From the NCBI GenBank assembly GCA_037127255.1, contig JBANSL010000006.1:86848107-86912106 (forward strand): DNA of 64,000 bases, in the 5' to 3' direction. Shown here piece by piece: positions 11,485 through 21,307 of this stretch. The notes under the pieces are model-generated. The model was not told where the DNA came from and did no database searches. It was given only the letters and a program-made list of their open reading frames with translations. The position numbers were made by a program, and so were the translations under genes. Numbering within the stretch: the stretch's first letter is position 1; each line of letters opens with the position of its first letter. Origin of the DNA: Persicaria tinctoria. Taxonomy: Eukaryota; Streptophyta; Magnoliopsida; Caryophyllales; Polygonaceae.

Positions 11485-11593
11485 TAGAAGGCATATGAAA
11501 AAGAAATGATGAAGGATTTACCTTGCCAGCTTTAATTGGAACATTGTCATCCATAGTCATTGGCTCCCCTGTAACTGGGCATTTCCCATAGTC
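11316..11593 (-). pseudogene. PRP19: captured PRP19 (pre-mRNA processing factor 19) fragment (R1a)
   Basis: Exon 11593-11522 (minus) encodes DYGK then [19 protein letters not shown], the end of the U-box of PRP19/MAC3, the spliceosome-associated ubiquitin ligase. It ends at a GT donor. A second block, 11348-11316, encodes TSIPGMLGRFQ, matching the conserved SIPGMLG.FQNEWD just after the U-box in that family. The order and strand are as in the gene, and the intron between them is kept. The first U-box exon and the WD40 part are absent. It lies upstream, in minus sense, of the phosphorylase fragment. Confidence 0.82.
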
Positions 11594-13275
11594 CTAAGAC
11601 ATAAAATGGCAGATATGAGGTCAGGTGGTAGGCATAAAAGAGGAAAAAGAAGGCAAAACCTCACATGACAGCAAGTGGTATCCAGAACATATACTTGTTG
11701 CAATTACATGAATATTTCCATAGGTAATGTCGAGGGGATATTGCCTCAAGAATTAAGTAATAACATATTGTAGAACACATCTCTTTCTTCTATTCACTCA
11801 TGTAAACGAATATTCCCTCCATAATTAAGCAACTACAAGAGTGGCTTACTATCACTACATACCTCTTGGCTATTACTCATATAGTCAATTTGTCAAAGAT
11901 AATGACGACAGCATGGTTGGCGACAGATGCAATTTCTGCCTCCTAAAATAATACTAAAAACATCACAATGACAAAGATAGGTATCAAGGCTTGTAAAGAT
12001 CAAAGACAACATAAGAGATGTGTAGTATACAAGAACGAGAAGCACAAGAACAAGTACACTGCAAACACTTCAAAATATCTACCAAAACACATAAAAAAAA
12101 AAGAATTATTGAATGGATTAACTAGAACAGGAAACCTGGTACAAAGTAAGCAACAATCGGTAGAAGGCTATATATATCAAACTAATAAAGAAGGATTACT
12201 CTCAGTCACCATATGGATTTTCCAAAAAAATGTGCACTTATGTCAAAGAAATAAGGCATGAATGAATTCATAAAAAAAAATGCATGAATAAAAATATCAT
12301 AAAAGCCACAGGAGACACATACAAAATCCAAAGCAAAACACATAGACACCTTAGAATAAGAAAAAACTAAGCCACAATTATTAATAGAAAAAACTTCTGA
12401 TAAACATTCACAATTAATTTACACAAATTCAAGAAAATAATCCCCTTGTTGGTATTAGGGAAATATTGAGAGTTCAATATCTCAACCAAATGCACATACC
12501 TTTCAGCCTAAACATCCAGATTTCCATCATCATTTTCATTTCCCTGCATTTAAAAAATGAATTAGCACAAGCTATGCCGATGTATATCATCCAAACCATT
12601 CTCTGAAATGCAAAACCGAACCTTCTTTTGTGTCGTGTGAATAGAGGTGTGAATGAGAGAAGAAAAAATCATATTTGAAACCTCGTATCTATGGATAGAA
12701 GAAATTGGTAGGAAAAGGGTTGATAGATCTATATCCAGCAGGAGTCTATGGGGCCGATTTGGAGTGGAGGGGAGAACGAGGAAGGTTGCAAGTGAGGGGA
12801 GAACGAGGAAGGTTGCAAGTAATGAAATTAAATTAGAAGATTAACTTGGCATGATTTTATTTGGTTCATTGAGTTGCCTCTAGTTGCTTTAACCTAGTTC
12901 ATCCGGCCACACCGGCAAAAATACCATGTTAAAATCTTCGAATTAAATTAGAAGACTTGCTTGTTTTAACCTTGTCGCACCTGCAAAACACACAAAGTTA
13001 ATTTTCTTCAAATTTTGCAGCAAACATTGCAAAGAACTACTCAAGAAAACAAAACCTGAAATTGGTAAAGACTAAAGACGAAACAAGAAGCTGATTCTTT
13101 GGCCACTTGCAAATTGTAATCATTCTGTTGGTCCTCCTCTGTCATGGAATATGTGCATAATTGAACCAACCGAAGGTAATTCAATTGTTTGTTGTTCAGG
13201 TTACTATGTGAGATCTTAAACATAAGAAATACACCATTGAAATGAATCAAATCAATTATGCAAATGGTACATTAC

Positions 13276-13816
13276 CTGAAGTGAAGCACTACATAGGAAA
13301 AATTGTTGCTTCAAACGTAAAAGCTTTCCATCTTCTGTGCTTCAAACGTAAAAGCTTTCCATCTTCTATAGCATCTCCTGGATAGAGAACATCGCAAATC
13401 TGCAAAATCAGCATAAACAAAATTATGTGCAATTTTCACCGTGAAAATAATTTATGTGGGTGGAATATTTCACAAAATCAAATTCAAATAATAAGACCAT
13501 GTGTGATACCTGCTGAGCATGTATGACCTCTCCACCAACCCATCTCTGTCTGAAACATAATTTCAAGACATCAATAACACTTGAATATCAATACATCCAT
13601 GTGAAGAAGGATTACAAATCCTAGACAATCAGAGATTCCATCCTTGACACGTATGGTGATATAATAACAGATGGACATTACACAATGAGTCAAATAGATG
13701 AGATCAAGGGCAGAAAAATCAGTGACTTACAATCCATCAGGATTGACCTGAACATGACCAAAGAATTGAACTGGAAATACCACATCATGCCTGACAAGTT
13801 CCCAAGGACTGAATTT
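13276..13816 (-). pseudogene. PHS: captured alpha-glucan phosphorylase fragment (1b)
   Basis: Duplicate of the 9593-10133 fragment. Exon blocks are 13816-13731, 13549-13510 and 13399-13276, with the same 31-bp duplication and frameshift, which shows that the defect is older than the tandem duplication. Confidence 0.8.
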
Positions 13817-15026
13817 CTGGAGAACATATAGGAAACATGTGTTGCCATAACTCCGTAAAATTCTAATCGTAAACAATACTGTCAACTTAAACCCCTGTGT
13901 TGTGTGCTGTCAAAACCGTCTAATTCTTGATCTAACACCATACAATCTACCACCCCTTACCTCAAAATCAAAGTTCCTATAGCTAATGAAAAGTGAAAAC
14001 CAATTCTTCAGAATTCAGTTGAAACGTGAGTATTAAACACCATCCAGAGCATGAGAAAATTTCAAACTACATGTAAAAAATTAAAAATAGATAGGAGCCC
14101 ATCTGATACATCACCATCAACACCCTATATCAAAAACCACATGAATAGTCCTAGTCAATGATCCATTATGTCTCTGAAATAAAAAGGGATCCAAAAGTAC
14201 GTGTATTATTTAAACAAACACATGCTTTATAGTAGCTAACATACACACTTACAAAAACATATACATGCTTTTCTATCTCAATGGGCAACATAAAGGACCT
14301 AAAAAAGCAACAAATCAGTACATATATATTAGAAGATATATTCACATACAACGTGTGTGTAGTATCAATATCGATCTCAGTTTCAATTCGATCTATATAT
14401 TTGTAAAAACCTAATTAAAAATAAGAAGAAAAACAATGTTAATTTTGCACAGAACTATTGAGAACATGTAAGGATTTTTTGTTGCCCGGTTTCCAAATAG
14501 CTCTGGTTGTACGTTCTACATTCTAAAGCAAACCACCTATCTACTGTCCCTATATTCCATGTCAGTTCAAGAAAACTAGCAACAATGGTCCAAAAAGTAA
14601 TAACTTTATGACAGTAATTTTAGCAATCAAGAGAAGGTTGTGCTTGTAACTACAACTGATATAGAAGATAACCATAATGGGTCTGATAGTAATTTGTTTG
14701 ATACAGAATATATGCTACTATACATGCTTACGCTAAGAAACCAGTTAATGAGCTTATTTAGCAATCAAGAGAAGGTTGTGCTTATTTAGTATCCGGCTTC
14801 TCATATCAACATTCATGCCTAAGGGTGGTTCAAGGGTACCTCTATCAAATGCCGACCATATAGGTTTTAGAGCCAAAGAACCACTGCGCTAGACATTTAT
14901 CAAATGCAGACCACATTGCCTAAGGGTGGGACTTTTATAGCTAAATAAACACTATTTTAAAATCATAAAATAACAAATAGAAACACAAGATAAGGAAACA
15001 TGGGTTCAATAGAAAAAACATACAAT

Positions 15027-15304
15027 CTGGAACCTTCCAAGCATCCCGGGGATACTGGTTGGGCAGACAATGAACATTAGGACACCCAAATACGATTTTC
15101 AAAATCATTGCAAATAAGCTGAATAAGAACAACATACTAGGTACACAAGGGTTTACTTTAATCATTATGGCCACAAATAAAAACAATCAACAAAGTAGAA
15201 GGCATATGAAAAAGAAACGATGAAGGATTTACCTTGCCAGCTTTAATTGGAACATTGTCATCCATAGTCATTGGCTCCCCTGTAACTGGGCATTTCCCAT
15301 AGTC
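15027..15304 (-). pseudogene. PRP19: captured PRP19 fragment (1b)
   Basis: Duplicate of 11316-11593. The U-box-end exon is at 15304-15233 and the IPGMLG exon at 15059-15027. No additional exon is present. Confidence 0.82.
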
Positions 15305-16754
15305 CTAAGACATAAAATGGCAGATATGAGGTCAGGTGGTAGGCATAAAAGAGGAAAAAGAAGGCAAAACCTCACATGACAGCAAGTGGTATCCAGAACA
15401 TATACTTGTTGCAATTACATGAATATTTCCATAGGTAACGTCGAGGGGATATTGCCTCAAGAATTAAGTAATAACATATTGTAGAACACATCTCTTTCTT
15501 CTATTCACTCATGTAAACGAATATTCCCTCCAGAATTAAGCAATTACAAGAGTGGCTTACTATCACTACATACCTCTTGGCTATTACTCATACAGTCAAT
15601 TTGTCAAAGATAATGACGACAGCATGGTTGGCGACAGATGCAATTTCTGCCTCCTAAAATAATACTAAAAACATCACAATGACAAAGATAGGTATCAATG
15701 CTTGTAAAGATCAAAGACAACATAAGAGATGTGTAGTATACAAGAACGAGAAGCACAAGAACAAGTACACTGCAAACACTTCAAAATATCTACCAAAACA
15801 CATAAAAAAAAAAGAATTATTGAATGGATTAACTAGAACAGGAAACCTGGTACAAAGTAAGCAACAATCGGTAGAAGGCTATATATATCAAACTAATAAA
15901 GAAGGATTACTCTCAGTCACCATATGGATTTTCCAAAAAAATGTGCACTTATGTCAAAGAAATAAGGCATGAATGAATTCATAAAAAAAAATGCATGAAT
16001 AAAAATATCATAAAAGCCACAGGAGACACATACAAAATCCAAAGCAAAACACATAGACACCTTAGAATAAGAAAAAACTAAGCCACAATTATTAATAGAA
16101 AAAACTTCTGATAAACATTCACAATTAATTTACACAAATTCAAGAAAATAATCCCCTTGTTGGTATTAGGGAAATATTGAGAGTTCAATATCTCAACCAA
16201 ATGCACATACCTTTCAGCCTAAACATCCAGATTTCCATCATCATTTTCATTTCCCTGCATTTAAAAAATGAATTAGCACAAGCTATGCCGATGTATATCA
16301 TCCAAACCATTCTCTGAAATGCAAAACCGAACCTTCTTTTGTGTCGTGTGAATAGAGGTGTGAATGAGAGAAGAAAAAATCATATTTGAAACCTCGTATC
16401 TATGGATAGAAGAAATTGGTAGGAAAAGGGTTGATAGATCTATATCCAGCAGGAGTCTATGGGGCCGATTTGGAGTGGAGGGGAGAACGAGGAAGGTTGC
16501 AAGTGAGGGGAGAACGAGAGGTGGCAGCGGTCTCTGCCGGAGAGATAAAATGAGAGAGCGGAGAGATCTAACAGAAGTCGGGGAAGATAAGACGCGACGG
16601 TGGTTCTCACAGAGGTATTGGACGGAGAGAGGCGAAGTGGTGGTGCTGTCGGCGGCGGAGGCTCGATAGTGAGCACCGGGACAGAAGGTGGTGGTGTTGA
16701 TCTTGGCGGAGGTCACTAGTGGTAAGGAGCCAAGGAGGAGAGTAGCGTCAGCTT

Positions 16755-16846
16755 AGGGATTTGGCGAAAAGATGGAGATGGGTGAGAAGAAGGCGACTTT
16801 AGGGATCTGGCGAAAAGATGGAGATGGGTGAGGAGAAGGCGACTTG
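16755..16846. repeat. 46-bp tandem duplication
   Basis: Two copies of a 46-bp unit (AGGGAT(T/C)TGGCGAAAAGA...). It lies in a GC-richer part of the CACTA element (16470-17060) that looks like a gene 5' region (GATCTAGGGTT motifs, CCG-type trinucleotides at 17018-17050) but has no recognisable protein. The same repeat occurs at 41215-41306. Confidence 0.85.
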
Positions 16847-17127
16847 ATGGTGTTGTTAGAGGCGTAAGTCCGGCGATGTGGTGGTGCTGTTGAAGGCGTA
16901 GGTCCGGCGACAACAGCAGTTCGGTGAGATCTAGGGTTTGTTGGGAGCCTTCTTTCTCATCTAGTCTGGTGGCAGTAGTAGGAGGCCGAGATCTAGGGTT
17001 CGGCGAGATCTAGGGCGGAAGTGGCGGTGGCGGCGGCGGTGGTGGTGGTGACATCCAGGCGGGGTGAGATAGACAAAGTGGGGAGAAAGAGAGGTTTGGT
17101 GAACGTTGGTCAATCTGTTCACACAAG

Positions 17128-17227
17128 AATGGGTATAGCTCTATTTTCACCAAGTATGGGCTGGTGTTTGAAAAAAAAATGGGTATAGCTCTATTTTCAC
17201 CAAGTATGGGCGGGTGTTTGAAAAGAA
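17128..17227. repeat. 50-bp tandem duplication near CACTA terminus
   Basis: Two copies of a 50-bp unit beginning AATGGGTATAGCTC. They sit 220-320 bp inside the CACTATTAG terminus, as subterminal repeats often do. Repeated at 41588-41687 in copy 2. Confidence 0.85.
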
Positions 17228-17449
17228 ATTCCAAGTATGGACGGGTTCAAACACTTACAAATTTTCGTTGGGAACGCGTTTTAATTTTTTTTAAATCAAC
17301 TATTTAACATCTGTTAAAAATTTCAACGGTTGTCTTAAGTTTTTTTAACATCACCAATTTGTTAGTTGATGTAATAGCTTAATTTAACATCGGTTGCTTT
17401 TTTGACAGACTTAAATCATGTGATATCTAATTACAGTATTCTAATAGTG

Positions 17450-18283
17450 ACATCCACCATGAAGACTTCACTCGGCCAACACTCGGTACACACTCGGTCC
17501 ATCCTCACGTCGAGTGCTATGTCGAGTGGATTCAAGGCCCATGTCGAGTACCTCTTGTGTTTGGGCCGGTTCACCTATTTCATTAATTAAGTTGTTATTT
17601 TATGTAACTAGATTTAATAAGTTGCAAGAATTATATCTCCTATTGATTAATTCTTGTCCATTAAGTTATTTATCTTCTATCTTGCTTAGGTTTGAGTTAT
17701 CTTTAGGTTATTTTGATTTACCTTTATCAACCTAAATTTTATCTTGCATGATTAGAATTGGTTGTTAGTTTTCTATTTAAAAAATGTAGTTCTCTTTGAA
17801 TTAATTATATTGAATAGAATTGAGGAACCCCTTTATTAATTAAAGGGTTCTTCGATTTCAATACCAAAAGCTCTATTGCTCTTGTGTTCTATCACCCTTC
17901 GGTACCCAAACACCATCATCGTTACCTTGTTCCTTGATGGAACCCAAAACCATACACAACCCTAAACACCGAAACCGTCGCAAGAAGAGAGACCCCGACC
18001 CTTGGTGACGCTCGCGACCATCTTCGCTCACAGTGGATGTGAGGCATCCCCAGCACCCTCGACTCTCGTCTTCGCTCTCTCGCCCTCGCAATCCCCGCGC
18101 ACCTAATCACTTTGGCGTCTTCGCTCACGAGCATCTTCGCCACCAGCGAGCAGAGTCCAGCTGCTTCGCCTTCGCAACTGGTGTCTTTCTCGCCTACACG
18201 GGTCGGTGCCCTGAGGAGCGTCCGCTCCTGCGTGTCCGTGTCTGACTTCAACGAGCGCTCCTAGATCCTCGGCGCATCACTCC
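17450..18283. other. unclassified host sequence of the CACTA and Tekay insertions
   Basis: Contains a cluster of CACTCGG / GTCGAGTG motifs (17465-17540), then AT-rich sequence, then a GC-richer part with no plausible gene. Similar CACTCGA motifs occur at 54615-54860 and 55795-55935 on the other side of the Tekay insertion, so this may be part of the same Athila-like element. The same block is at 41910-42743. Confidence 0.5.
18279..18283 (+). other. target site duplication ACTCC (copy 1, left)
   Basis: ACTCC precedes the TGTAAAG start of the 5' LTR. The partner is missing in copy 1 because the element is truncated, but the equivalent site in copy 2 has ACTCC on both sides. Confidence 0.85.
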
Positions 18284-20801
18284 TGTAAAGACCCAAATTT
18301 AATTAATATTTATAAAATATCCGTAGGATAATCCGAATATTATCCTCCCTTATGATTATGAAAACCCGGAAAATTTAAAAAAAAAAATATGCCTAGCTTT
18401 ACATGGATTTAATGACGGAAAAATATGCCCAAGCCACTTTTCTCGTATCTTATAAACGTAACGGATTTTAAGCCCAAGCCACTTTTCTCGTATCTTATAA
18501 ACGTAACGGATTTTAACGCTTCGCGAGCTCGGGTTTTACATTATGTTAAAGAGGTCATCCACCCAAATTGCTCAACATTGATCCACCAAACCCTTGACTT
18601 GTGGCTTGCTTGTGAATGTAGACATTCAACCACTCCCATCTCTTCATCCCATCATCACCCATGCTTTGACTCATGAAGCCAACCACCCCTCTCCTCTATA
18701 AGCCTGACCCCAAGACTCATGAGGAGCTCATCCAAAGAAGCCCCACCGTCACTTGAGAGGAGAGAGAGAGAGAGAAGGAGAGCCTTGCTCCATTTTAGGT
18801 CCATTTTGGACAGCCTTCACAAGAAATAGCATAACTCCCTCCATACTCATCCAAATTGAGCAAACTCGGTGGCCATGGATCTGCCTTGAACCCAGCTTTC
18901 CATACATATCTCAAACACAAAAATCCAAGGTCTTTTGCCCAGCCAAAATCGTCCATCTTTGAAGCTGCATAAAACTGTTTTTGAAGGGTCTTGAGAGTTT
19001 GACTTGATTTCTTGGTAAGAACCCTTCCTTTCTTCCAAAACTGAGTTCCAACATGTTTTATAACTCCTTTTCTTCAACTTTGAGTAAGAATCTAAATCAT
19101 GTTTTGGGATTGTTTGTGACAAAATGGCAAGGTGTTTGAAAGGTGTTCCGAGGGACTCCCGAGGGTGTTCTTGAGTCGTTTGTGTGGGATTCTTCAAAGG
19201 TAATCCCTCATCCGCCTTCCCTCTCTCTGGGAATAGATCTTGTGTGCTTGGAAAGGGCTTAGGAAGTGGAGCCTCTATGTGTTTTTGGTTGCGTTTTGTA
19301 GCAAACGTCAAGAGACAAAATGGATATATGTGCCTCTGTAATTTGGACTTTAATTCCAATCCAACGGTCTGATTCGACTGAAATAATAATATGATGTTCA
19401 TGGGAATGTTATCTAACTGTCCTTCAAACATTAGGTCGATCCAACGGTTGGATCAAGAGTTATTATAATTTTAGTAACCAGTGTTTATAATGACTCGGTT
19501 AGAAAACTTGGTTAAGGGAATGCTAAGAATATGGTTAAATATGTGATGGCATAACCGAAACTTAGAGCATATAAAATACAGAAATGAAGTATACCCATAA
19601 CTTGGCTTATGATCCGATAAGAAGAAAATCGATTATGTGATAATACGATATAGATTATAACTGGTTAAGTCCGGATCACTTAACCAAATTGTGTAATCTA
19701 TAGAATCGTGAACCTCATGTGGATGTATGTTGATTATTAGGTTGGGTACCATGCATTAGAATACCACCTAATGAATGCTTAATGAAATTAATAGGCTCTT
19801 GTTGATTGGATCCTTGGTTGTGCACTTTATTGCTTGCTTATTCTCCGGCCTCCAGGTAAGTCCCCTGGACTTACTCATGATGGATTTATGTGATACTCTT
19901 TGTCTTATCGAGAGTCTTCATGCATCACGCGACCTAGTAACATGTTTAGGAATATAAACTGGTAATATGACGTAGGATGAACTTAGTAAATCCAATAATT
20001 CATATGTATGCTATGTGTCTATGGTAGGACGGCCGTCAAAATCTAAATAAATGACTTATACTCGATGGAACACGAATGAAATGATGAAAGGCTTATGATG
20101 AGAAAGAATGAGTATGTTTGAGAAGGATGAGTACGTTTGAGAAGGATGAGTACGTTTGAGAAGGATGAGTACGTTTGAGAAGGATGATGATGATGATGAT
20201 GATGATTATGATGATGATACGGGCCCTTGTGTGTTTATTTCGCATTTATATATATCTATACACTTGTTTATGTGTTGCATTTTAACATTCATGTAGTTTA
20301 AGTATGCCTCTTTATATGGCACGGAGTGTGCATATTTCCGATGATTGACCCCGATTTATTTCTTGTTTTTAGATTCAGGTACCCCTTACCCGATATGACT
20401 TACTGATGTGGATGGTTGTCGGGACAGACCTTTTGGACGATTAGAGTGAGGGAGGCGCTTGACATTGGCACTCTTTTGCTCATACGTTTTATCGTTTTGA
20501 CCCGGCGTGGCCGTGGCATTTTGTTGTATTTATGATTTCCTCTTTTATCTCTGTTCAAAACGTTTTCGCGATAGTCTAGGACAGATGAAGCCTCCAACGG
20601 GCTTACGATCTTTTGACAACTAAATCTTCCGCTTAAATGAACCTAATAATAACTCGTACTCGGTCGTAAGATCCAAAGCTCACGGAAGAAGATCAAACTT
20701 CTTCTATAACGTTCCCCGATAATCTAGTATTCTGAACCTTATTTACCTTCTAAGTAGGTTTATGGAGGTTAACTCGGGTACTTAAATTTCGGGTCGTTAC
20801 A
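18284..20801 (+). repeat. 5' LTR of Tekay-type element (copy 1)
   Basis: A 2518-bp LTR bounded by TGTAAAG and CGTTACA. It contains a 45-bp tandem duplication (18427-18516), a CTATAAG TATA-like site at about 18694, a (GA) run at 18759, four copies of a 19-bp minisatellite (20110-20185) and a GAT microsatellite. It starts TGTAAAGACCCAA, whereas both copy 2 LTRs have TGTAAAGACCGGA. Confidence 0.93.
20110..20219. repeat. 19-bp minisatellite plus (GAT)n
   Basis: Four units of GAGTACGTTTGAGAAGGAT (first unit with T for C) followed by GAT repeats. The copy 2 5' LTR has four units and the 3' LTR three. Confidence 0.95.
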
Positions 20802-20805
20802 AAGT

Positions 20806-20818
20806 TGGTATAAGAGCC
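20806..20818 (+). promoter_or_regulatory. primer-binding site (tRNA-Met type)
   Basis: TGGTATAAGAGCC, four bases after the LTR end, matches the usual plant TGGTATCAGAGC initiator-tRNA-Met primer site apart from one base (A for C). Confidence 0.88.
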
Positions 20819-21307
20819 AAGGTTGTTCGACCTGAGTACGCACGAGTTAAAAAATTAATTTTCAAAACCCGCCCACCGTTTTGGAAATTTTCAAGGATTT
20901 CGAAGTGTTTAAAGGGCAAAGATGAAAACCCTTTGGAAAATGAAAATGGTTAGGATCTTTATAGACGAGAGATAGGATCGACGGGTAGAGACAAGGCGAT
21001 AGGCATCATTAGAGATGTAGAAGGGTCCGGGTAGACTGCCTAGCTTTTCCTTACAGACGGGCCTGGAAGACTCCAAGGGAGCAACCAAGGTGGTTGGAGC
21101 AGGATAGGATTTAGAGGCGGGCTCGCCAAGCTATCCCTCGAAGAATAGCTATCTAGTTAGCTTCCGTGCGATATAAAACTGTGCCTGCGGGCCACCCCCT
21201 TGAAGAGATGTAATTATGTGAGATGAATGTACCTGAGGGCCGTCTTCCTTGAAGAAGACGTTTTATTTAATTGTATATTGAGTACAGTTAAATGTCCAGT
21301 TGTCAGC

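Larger units (their letters stand above)
9151..12820. repeat. tandem duplication, first unit (1a)
   Basis: Directly repeated as 12821-16518. The unit edges share AAGT: 9147-9150 before unit 1, 12817-12820 at the junction, and 16501-16504 at the end of unit 2. Copy 2 has only one such unit (37310-40970). Confidence 0.93.
12821..16518. repeat. tandem duplication, second unit (1b)
   Basis: Near-identical to 9151-12820. It carries a 13-bp insertion at about 13115-13130 that is also in copy 2 (37607-37620) but absent from unit 1a and both left arms, plus a private 28-bp insertion at 14762-14789. Confidence 0.93.
8784..17449 (-). mobile_element. CACTA element, second copy with opposite terminus (copy 1 right arm)
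   Basis: The same non-autonomous CACTA as 1-1612 but inverted. It ends at 17449 with ...AATACTAG-like TATTCTAATAGTG, the complement of CACTATTAGAATA. The inner side (8784) is truncated against the glycolate oxidase fragment and lacks the last ~390 bp of the other terminus. Captured PRP19 and phosphorylase exons lie in the minus sense, i.e. forward when the element is read from its CACTATTAG end. Sequence outside the terminus is ACA, which read on the minus strand gives TGT, matching the TGT beside the other terminus at 1613. The element is enlarged by an internal tandem duplication (9151-12820 / 12821-16518). No transposase is seen. Confidence 0.72.

Noticed and set aside
16273..16716. A 147-codon minus-strand open frame in the CACTA element, repeated at 40733-41176.
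   Set aside because: Ser/Leu/Pro-rich translation of a GC-rich 5'-region-like segment; no domain, and an overlapping plus-strand frame is equally open.
18847..19431. A 194-codon minus-strand open frame in the Tekay LTR, also open in the other LTRs (43307-43861, 51610-52164).
   Set aside because: It is antisense within LTR sequence, has no recognisable domain, and its length is conserved because the LTR copies are near-identical. Not supported as a gene.
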